From Hofstenia miamia (taxonomy: Eukaryota; Xenacoelomorpha; Acoela), in NCBI GenBank assembly GCA_004352715.1, contig SCFE01000088.1, positions 707,816 through 771,815 on the forward strand: 64,000 bases of DNA, in the 5' to 3' direction. Positions 57,048 to 64,000 of the stretch are shown in pieces (position 1 is the first letter of the stretch; each line of letters starts with the position of its first letter). The translations under genes and the position numbers were made by a program. The notes under the pieces were generated by a model. That model was not told the DNA's origin. It saw only the letters and a list, made by a program, of their open reading frames with translations, and searched no databases.

Positions 57048-58075
57048 CACTTCAAAGGCATTTTCTGCATCCAAGTTTTCTAGTAGGACATCATCAATTG
57101 ATTCATACTTTTACTTTCATTATTTTGAACTGGTTTTTTTGGCAAAGATCCGATTTTCAGCAACAGCAACTTTTGAGAATTCTTTATCCAAAAAAGACAA
57201 ATCCCTATCAAATGAGTAAAAATAGTCCCTTTATAAGGAACTGACATTCGAAGTTGTTTACTAGATATAACTAAAGCCATTCAAACATTATAATCATTGT
57301 AAACACCATTAAAAAATATTCTTAATAAAGAAATTAATGTAGAATCAAGGGTTTAATTAGGGGGCAATGCATGACATAATAAATCCAGTAACTTGAATGC
57401 TGAATATTGTTCCATAGCTTTAGAAAATTGTAACAAATGAACAATAATTTACCCTAGATTTTGCTTATCCGAAATATAATAGAACAATCAGTAATTAAAA
57501 GAACTTTCTTTAGATAGAAAAATGTAACTTCCACCAATTCCACACAGCATCACACTGAATATCCAACACCAAACTTAAATACTTCCTATGAAAATGCTAA
57601 ATTGGTGCTACCCAATGTGTCTCAGTTTTATAAAAACTAGTTCAAATAAATGCTCATATCACAGGGGATACAGAAAAATGTTTTAGATTGGACCCACTGC
57701 AGAATAAAATGCTAACTGCATAATTGGGTACTAGGGAGGCACAAACTATGGAATTTTAAATTTTTAAAATTCATCACGGACTTCACCACTATCTACTAAC
57801 TTCAAAAGTGGAACCATAGAATTAAAAATTAAAAATGTGATTTGTAATAATTTTGGAATTAGTGGGAAGATTTACAATGATAATGAATATCATTTTAGCG
57901 TTTTTCAGACAGATAGCGGGATAATGCATCATTTTAATTTTCTGAACAGAAAGAAGTCAGTGATTTCAGTTTTCATTAGATTTTTATATGATTTTATTAT
58001 TGCATATACCTAAATCTAAATGTCATCATAGATTTATTACACACATTTGCAGTTTTTTTAAAAACCTCACTGTAT
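57010..58075. other. (TA)n at 57010-57040, otherwise no supported feature
   Basis: No motif-bearing ORF. AT-rich intergenic. Confidence 0.4.
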
Positions 58076-58079
58076 CTTT

Positions 58080-58860
58080 TCAATTGATAAAGAATCTGAA
58101 AAGGCATATATAGTAAAGGGAACCATAAGGGCTTTGCCTAAGACATTCCGAAGAGTAACTACTCGCAGTGGTTCCTGGGTAATGCTAATACTCAGTGGGC
58201 GCGTCAATGTGCGGAGGGCCGCAACCATATCAAACGTTAAAACCAGGGTAAAGAAGGTGACACCATGTATACTTTGTATATAGTTCGAGAAGCCTGTCTG
58301 TTCTAATGTTGTGGAGACAGACGGCACGCAGTAGAAAAACTGTTAGCAAGACTGCTACTGGCACCAGTTAGGGTAGCCTCATAGGGCAGTCATACAGAGA
58401 GGAAATTCTATGTCTCTGGCCTATGAGATAGGCCTAGGCCAGCGTTTGCTGTGCCTTCCTGTGAGGCAGCATTGCTGTGTCACAAGTAGTTATGATCCAA
58501 CCATCTTGCTATCTATTAAGAAGTTGAGCGAGGCTTCTATATTAGCTAAAATGCTTTGCATTTTAGTAAATTCTGCTTCGAAATTATTTTCACGGATCTA
58601 TTAACAGCTAGCTGGCGCTCTCTTCAGTTACCATCGTTAGTAGTATTGGTTGGCCAAAGCGGGAATGCGCAACCCTCTCAACTGAAGTTCGGCCTTCGGA
58701 TTTACTTTGCTGATCAGACTCAACACAGGTCAGCACTCTGCATGCCAGTGGTCGCCAGAGGTTTCTTAAGATCAAATGGGCCAGGCACACTTCTAGGGGT
58801 ATGATCCGGACCCGGATCTTGGTTCCACCCATTGATTTAGTCTGTTGAGTTCTTCAGTAA
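58080..58860. other. GC-richer block of unknown nature
   Basis: Base composition is clearly higher in G+C than the flanks. It contains an 86-codon minus ORF (58327-58067: MPSVSTTLEQTGFSNYIQSI...) and others on the + strand, none recognised. It ends with gatccggacccggatc, a perfect palindromic GATCCGG-type stretch near 58803-58818. It could be an LTR or other element inserted from a different compartment. Confidence 0.35.
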
Positions 58861-59012
58861 CCCCACGATATAGTAAAATCCCATCTGTTTCTATTCACCC
58901 TCATCCAAAAGGGTGAATAGAAATAGTTTTAAAATTTAAAAAAATTCTTGAAAACAATATTCTTATTTTTATTGAAATGTAAAATTCCCTTGCAAAGATT
59001 AGTTGAGCAATG

Positions 59013-59343
59013 CAGGGTTTTCGAGTATTTTGAATGTTAAGCTCACTTGGAACTTGAATAAGCTCGCAAAACTCGATTAGAAAAACTCGGAAGACAAATC
59101 ATCAAAACTCAAACTCGATCGCAAATACAGCAAAAATTAAATTATTTAAAATTTCAATTTCTTTACCAATCGCAAATAACTATTTTTAGCTTAGAATTAT
59201 TGTAAAATAAATGTTTTTTACCCTCAAAAACTCGAAATTAGAAAAAAACTCGTTCAGTTTTCTATAAAAAAATACTTAAACTCAAACTCAAAACGTAAGA
59301 ACTCGAACTTGGTCCAAGTAACTAGAACTCGACTAAAAAACTG
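59013..59343. mobile_element. hAT-type MITE, second copy (331 bp)
   Basis: Starts CAGGGTTTTCGAGT and follows the order of the 35.3-kb copy throughout (aataagctcgcaaaactcga, tagaattattgtaaaataaa). The right end has decayed (aaaaaactg). GAGCAATG (59005-59012) and AAGCAATG (59344-59351) match at 7/8 as target duplication. Older than the first copy. Confidence 0.85.
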
Positions 59344-59549
59344 AAGCAATGTATAATTAAACAAAGGGACAAATATATTAAATTAACTAATTCACCATAT
59401 TCATATTTCCAAGATCAAAATTGAGAATGCGCACTTAAAGTAAAGAAATTAATAGAATTAAAAACTAAATAAAAAAGAATAGGTAATAATCCAAGTTCAG
59501 GTTTTTATGTTTTGAGTTCTTTTTGAAAAAAATCTGAGTTCAATTGAGT

Positions 59550-60385
59550 ATTATAATATTAACACTATCAACCCACTAGATGATGAATGGATGTCCATTG
59601 TAAATGATTTTCAAATTTTTAAATATCTCTCAATATTAAATCCTCATAAGAGTTGGGGAAGTGATGAAGTGCCCACCTGTCTGTGTAAAGCTGGCGCTCA
59701 TATTTTATGTGAACCTATTACTCACCTTATGAACACTTGTTTAATGAAAAGATATTTCCCTAAGTGTTGGAAAAACTGATGTAATTCCAATTCCCAAATC
59801 ATCCCCTGTAAAAATAGAAGAATTGCAACCAATTTCTCTTCTCTCAATTCCTGAGAAAATTATCAAAAATATTATATTCAATGATTTAAAACATTTTTTC
59901 TACTCAAAGTTGGAAATCAGTCAATATGCATACAGAACGCATTCTTCTACTATGTGCGCATTGAATAACGATTCTACTGGATACCTCTGATATTAAGGGT
60001 GTCGTTATTGAATCACACGATTTTTCTAAAGCATTTGATAATGTAATTCATAGTATTCTACTTGAAAAACTAAATGACTCAGGTTTTCCAAAGAATTTTG
60101 TTCTCATGGTGAAAGACTAATTAAGTTCTAGGAATTACTAAAAGTAATACTTTACCAATATATAATGGAGTTCCCCAAGGATCAATATTAAGTCCGTGCT
60201 TGTTTGTGTTTTATATTTCAAGTCTATAACCTGGTTTCAGTCAAAATATGTTTAAGTATGCCAATGATCCTCAAGCTATCATACTGATAAACAAAGGAAA
60301 ACCAATATTATCTGAATTCAATAATGTTGCTCAATTTGCTGAACAACATGGACTTAATCTAAATGTAGAATCACTGGGTTGACTA
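59550..60385 (+). pseudogene. Non-LTR RT fragment, heavily decayed
   Basis: LNPHKSWGSDEVPTCLCKAG (59637-59700) and PITHLMNTCLMKRYFPKCWK are the start-of-RT blocks. KAFDNVIHSILLEKLNDSGF (~60030), YNGVPQGSILSPCLF (~60163-60210) and FKYANDPQAI (FADD-type box with D-to-N, ~60255) follow in several frames, then HGLNLNVE. It is cut at about 60385 by unrelated sequence (the 60.4-61.9 kb repeat). Confidence 0.8.
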
Positions 60386-60389
60386 TAGC

Positions 60390-61860
60390 ATGAACTGTAC
60401 CATAGCATTAATGTCAAGGCAGAAGGTTGCTTAGGTGTACATTAACTAGAGCAACTCTGATTCTAACCAAGCAAGTAAAAGCAAGTAACTGTTGTTCTCT
60501 TTACAATAAAAAGTATCAACTTATATACAATTTTGCTATTAACATATTTACAAACATGAGAAAACACAAGACTGGCCGATAAATAATGACCAGAACCATC
60601 TGACGCTACACTAAATCACAGGAAGTAAGTATTCTGGTATTTTTCTCAAACAAATAAGACAAAAAGAAGACAGAACCAATTCTTTCCATATTGCACTGAA
60701 TATATTAATGGGCAGATTCTGTAAATTGTAGAATCATCACCCAGGCTTTAGATGTGTAATAACTCAGAGCTATTTAGAGATACTGAACTACAGTTTCATA
60801 CAAGCAGGGTAATGTCTATCTAGATTAACTATCATTGTCTCATGTACACGTTTCTCTTTATCCAAACTAAACTATATTTAGAGTCCACACGATATTAGAG
60901 TAACGTATAACAGCCACTATTTAGGTTACCACATGAGAGATACTCCAGTTAACGATGGGCTCGCTGCCTGAAGCAGTATGTGATCACCAAGAAGCCATCT
61001 GCCATTCCGCAACAGAGTAGTGTTCCATCCATCGACAGACTCAGCTCATTCTCACTCGATTTTGTTTTGTTATGTGTACCCTAACTATGTGATAATAAAG
61101 AGTAATGCAGGCACTACTCGACTTAATGACTCATTCTCAGATGCAGTGTAATTACTACTAGCGTATTAATGCAACCATTCATTGACACTAACTGCTAATA
61201 TAAAAATCTAGTTAATAAATAGCGTAGCAATTTCCCACCCTACATGTAATAATAGTAAATACGACTATTGACACTAGCTGCAACAAAGTAAAGAGGAGTT
61301 AAAAACCATTGCATTATGCAACAAATAGCAGCTTCCTAAACCTATGACGTTTCTAACATATACAATAACATTTATAGATAAAAGCCATTATTCGTCATTA
61401 TGAGTCCAAGGTAAATAACAAATTTAGATCTAAAATAAGATAAATAAAGGTAGATAATTCCTAGGGTGGCGATCTCGCCTTATTTCGCATTTGTTACTAT
61501 ATGCAACAACTAAAAGCATTGGTAGCCAGCTAGGTGGTAGTTAAAAACCCCTATACCTAACCCTAACTTATATGCATTGTTTCGATCTAGGCAATAAACC
61601 ATTCTATCCCTCACAACAGCCTAATGATCGGCACAATGCATGAATCACCTAGCTGCGCATTCTAATTAATAATCAAACCAAGTAAAAACGAGTAGATAAT
61701 AAGGAGTTCATTCTCCATCAACAACTTTCTTTTGGTTTCACATATTTATAGAAATTTTCATAAACATATTTACTGCTAAACAAGTACCTGTCACCTTTTT
61801 AGTTGCCAGCTAGCAGAAATTTCTGCTTTAATATGGCACTTGCAAAATCGACGTGGAGCA
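60390..61860 (+). repeat. Unclassified dispersed repeat, copy 2 (possible LTR-like element)
   Basis: Interrupts the RT at 60385. Its right part is related to 38330-38640 (see copy 1). About 61085 has gataataaagagtaatg, a poly(A)-type word after a transcribed-looking segment. No ORF. The family is not recognised. Confidence 0.4.
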
Positions 61861-62052
61861 TAAACGTCCACATGTAATTTGTCAAAAGTTTGAGTAACAA
61901 GTAATTGTTTTCACAAATTAATATCGAATTCAAATTGCATGGCTTGGTTTAAGGCTAATCTATCGAAAACACAAAATTAATAAAATCATATAAATTTATA
62001 ATTCGATCTTGTTCCCCAATTTCAGTTCTTTGTTGTTTTCTGATGGATTATG
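61861..62052. other. No supported feature
   Basis: Short AT-rich spacer before the coding block at 62053. Confidence 0.4.
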
Positions 62053-64000
62053 CTACACGCCTCCCTCAGCTTGCATCAATTTTAAGATTGCTCGCTCTCC
62101 GTGGACTAGTGTATCCACTCTTTTTATCAGTGTTTCTGCTTGGGTTTGTTCCCATGTTAGCTGTGCGAATTCTGGTTGTTTTGTTAGCTTTAGTACTGTT
62201 TCCTTTTTGGTTGTCGTCATTTCAGCATATCTGATAATTTTCGTTGTTTGGATTGATTCAGTGATTGTTGTTATTTGTCTGAGTTTGTTAAGTTTTTCTT
62301 TGAAGAGCAGGTAGAATTTTTTGTATAGTTTTAGACCTTTGATGACGATCATTAATTTCATTAGAGCGTCTGCTCTGCTGGTATGAGTGAGTTCTTCTTT
62401 GAGATGAGTGTTTGGATAGAAAAATTTGAATGTGTTTAGAAGGCTCTTTGTATTCTCTACGTCTTTGTAGAAGAAGCTTATACTGTTTAGTATGTCTTCT
62501 TCTGTGATTTCGTCTGGCTCGTTTTTGTTCATTCGAATCATTGTGGTAATTTCTATGCATTTTGATACATTGTAGTATCTGTATTCTTTGTTCCATATAT
62601 CCATCCATACAATGTCATTTACTCCTGAGAATAGTATGATGGTTTTTAGTGATCTGTTTTCTATCTCTGCTCTCAGTTCTTGTAATTGTGTATGAATGGG
62701 TTTTCCTTCTTTGTACAGCTCGTATGGGGTTATCATGCCTTCTATGTATATGCATTCCTTGTTGTCTTATTGGAGCATTATTTGTTATGTCTTTTTGTAT
62801 GCTTCTGTTTGAACTAGTCATTTCGCCTTCTCTTTCGTGTTTGTGTATGTTTTGAATTCGTGTAGGAATCCTTTTGCTATTTTTCTATCCTTTGGCAGTC
62901 TCCATCGTGGTAGTATCATCAGTATTGATATTGTTTCTGGTGGAGTGCATTTTAGTATTTTCATCTCGACATTTGCCTCTATTGTTTGATAATCTCCGTT
63001 GTTATCAGTGCTGTTGCCATCCCTATTGTTTCTGGATAGTTCATTTTCACTTCATTTATTTTTTCGCAGAAGCACTGTGTCAATCCTTTTTTGCTTAATT
63101 TTACTAGAGTGTCTGGTTTCATTTCTATTTTCGACATTATGCACTCCATGTCCACGGCTAATTTGTTATATGGTTTAAGTAGTTTGATGAGTTTGGTTTT
63201 CGTGAATGCTTCCATGAACATTAGTTTCATGGTTGCTACTGTGTGGTTTTCCTTTATGATTTGGTAGCTTCTTGCCGTTATTTCTGTTGCTTCTTGATGT
63301 ATTTTGAATTCTATTAGGTATCATTCGTCTTTGGTATCAATCCATTTGATTGTGCTTGCCAGACTTAAGTTTCCCCACTTTTCCATATTTATTCGATCCA
63401 TGCACTCTTGTGTCTTTGCTGAGAGTAATATGTTGGAACTTGTTAATAGGTTGTCTTCTGATTCCATTTCAGCTTGTTGTTTTGGTTGTTATATTAAGTA
63501 TCTCTACCAGTTTGACGCTGCCCTCTTTTGACATTTCTTTTATGATTTTTAAAAATGAACATCTTGGGTTCTCTCTAGTGAAGTGTTGTGTTTCTGACGT
63601 TTTGATTTGTTCTATGTTTTTGTCTTTCATGATGTTGACTATTTCTGTTGTTTTTGCTAATCTTCTTTTTATTAACGTTTTGGTGGTTATCCATGGTTGT
63701 TCCTCTATTTGTTTCAGTTTTGTGTCGGATGTTGCACTCCAGATGTATTTTTGTGTTGCGTCATCAAATAGTGCGATCTCATTTGGGCATATTCCTGTCT
63801 TGTTGGCTATTGATACCATTGTTATTTTACACATAGGGTGTTTATCTGTGATGATTCTTAGTATTCTTTTCTGCACCTTTTGTATGGGTTTTTTATGTTT
63901 GTCCAGGGAGACGAACTTCTTGATATTTCCTTTCAGCATCCAGTTTTTTGTTGCTGTGTTTATTGGGGAGAATGCAATTTCATATGTTGCATTCTTGCTT
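62053..64000 (-). pseudogene. Unidentified large coding block, frameshifted, open at the window end
   Basis: The minus strand is continuously coding in character for about 650 codons, with strong A-rich codon use and few hydrophobic chance ORFs, unlike the flanks. Pieces in order: 64000-63469 (…EIAFSPINTATKNWMLKGNI…, ALFDDATQKYIWSATSDTKL), a frame change near 63475, a TGA at 63323-63321, 63230-62980 (KLMFMEAFTKTKLIKLLKPY), frame changes near 62975, 62820 and 62765, then a 227-codon ORF 62736-62053 (TPYELYKEGKPIHTQLQELR, KTIILFSGVNDIVWMD, ending HGERAILKLMQAEGGV). GVND resembles the block III motif of SGNH hydrolases, but a nucleophile GDS block was not found. No family recognised. Confidence 0.55.

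Noticed and set aside
62009-62314. Plus-strand hydrophobic ORFs in 62.0-63.8 kb that look like membrane proteins
   Set aside because: Antisense of A/K-rich coding on the minus strand reads as Leu/Phe/Ser-rich; these are strand shadows.
1-64000. tRNA and rRNA genes
   Set aside because: I looked for GGTTCGANTCC-type B boxes with cloverleaf context and for rRNA blocks and saw none that hold up.

Overview
This is a fragment of an AT-rich animal nuclear genome, not a prokaryotic or organelle sequence. It has spliced host exons, (TA)n microsatellites, scaffold gaps and a dense layer of decayed transposons. The TE mix is Penelope-like elements with GIY-YIG nuclease, CR1/L2/Jockey-like LINEs, restriction-like-endonuclease retrotransposons, Tc1/mariner, P/THAP and hAT MITEs. 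That suggests an aquatic invertebrate such as a tunicate or cnidarian; the sequence alone does not fix the species.

The only clearly recognisable host gene is the 3' end of an ArfGAP2/3 homologue on the + strand. A 204-bp exon lies at 5379-5582, followed by a 2.8-kb intron and a 15-nt terminal exon at 8375-8389. A second possible host exon (minus strand, about 35.7 kb) has an acceptor-like start but no recognisable family.

Layout. 0-5 kb: Penelope-like 3' end with a hammerhead-like motif, a Ty3/gypsy remnant, a LINE fragment. 5.4-8.6 kb: ArfGAP2/3 3' end. 9-17.3 kb: Penelope fragments, a restriction-like-endonuclease domain, a tandemly duplicated Tc1/LINE chimera, three abutting RT fragments and an 83-bp minisatellite. 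18.8-24 kb: a Penelope-like element, part of it present twice beside a gap, and an LTR-like segment. 24.8-26.1 kb: a mariner of typical length. 26.3-26.5 kb: a cluster of CRE, E-box, AP-1 and CCAAT motifs. 27.1-31.7 kb: a foldback-like element with long inverted arms, a THAP exon and a compact OB-fold-like gene. 32.2-35.7 kb: a LINE with endonuclease and RT, and a hAT MITE. 37.6-42.8 kb: an unclassified repeat, then a restriction-like-endonuclease RT bounded by hAT-type termini. 44.1-48.0 kb: a P-superfamily transposon with inverted termini, an imperfect 8-bp target duplication and a nested LINE. 51.5-54.6 kb: a Tc1 remnant and an exact 976-bp duplication across a single N. 59-60.4 kb: a second hAT MITE and a LINE. 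62-64 kb: a frameshifted coding block of unknown family running off the window end.

Nearly all coding signal is mobile-element derived and broken. The most interesting items are the 27.1-31.7 kb THAP/OB-fold foldback element, the hAT-bounded RT at 39.3-42.8 kb, the hammerhead-like motifs of the Penelope elements, and the unidentified coding block at 62-64 kb. Several single-N junctions flanked by exact repeats look like assembly artefacts and should be removed before counting repeats.
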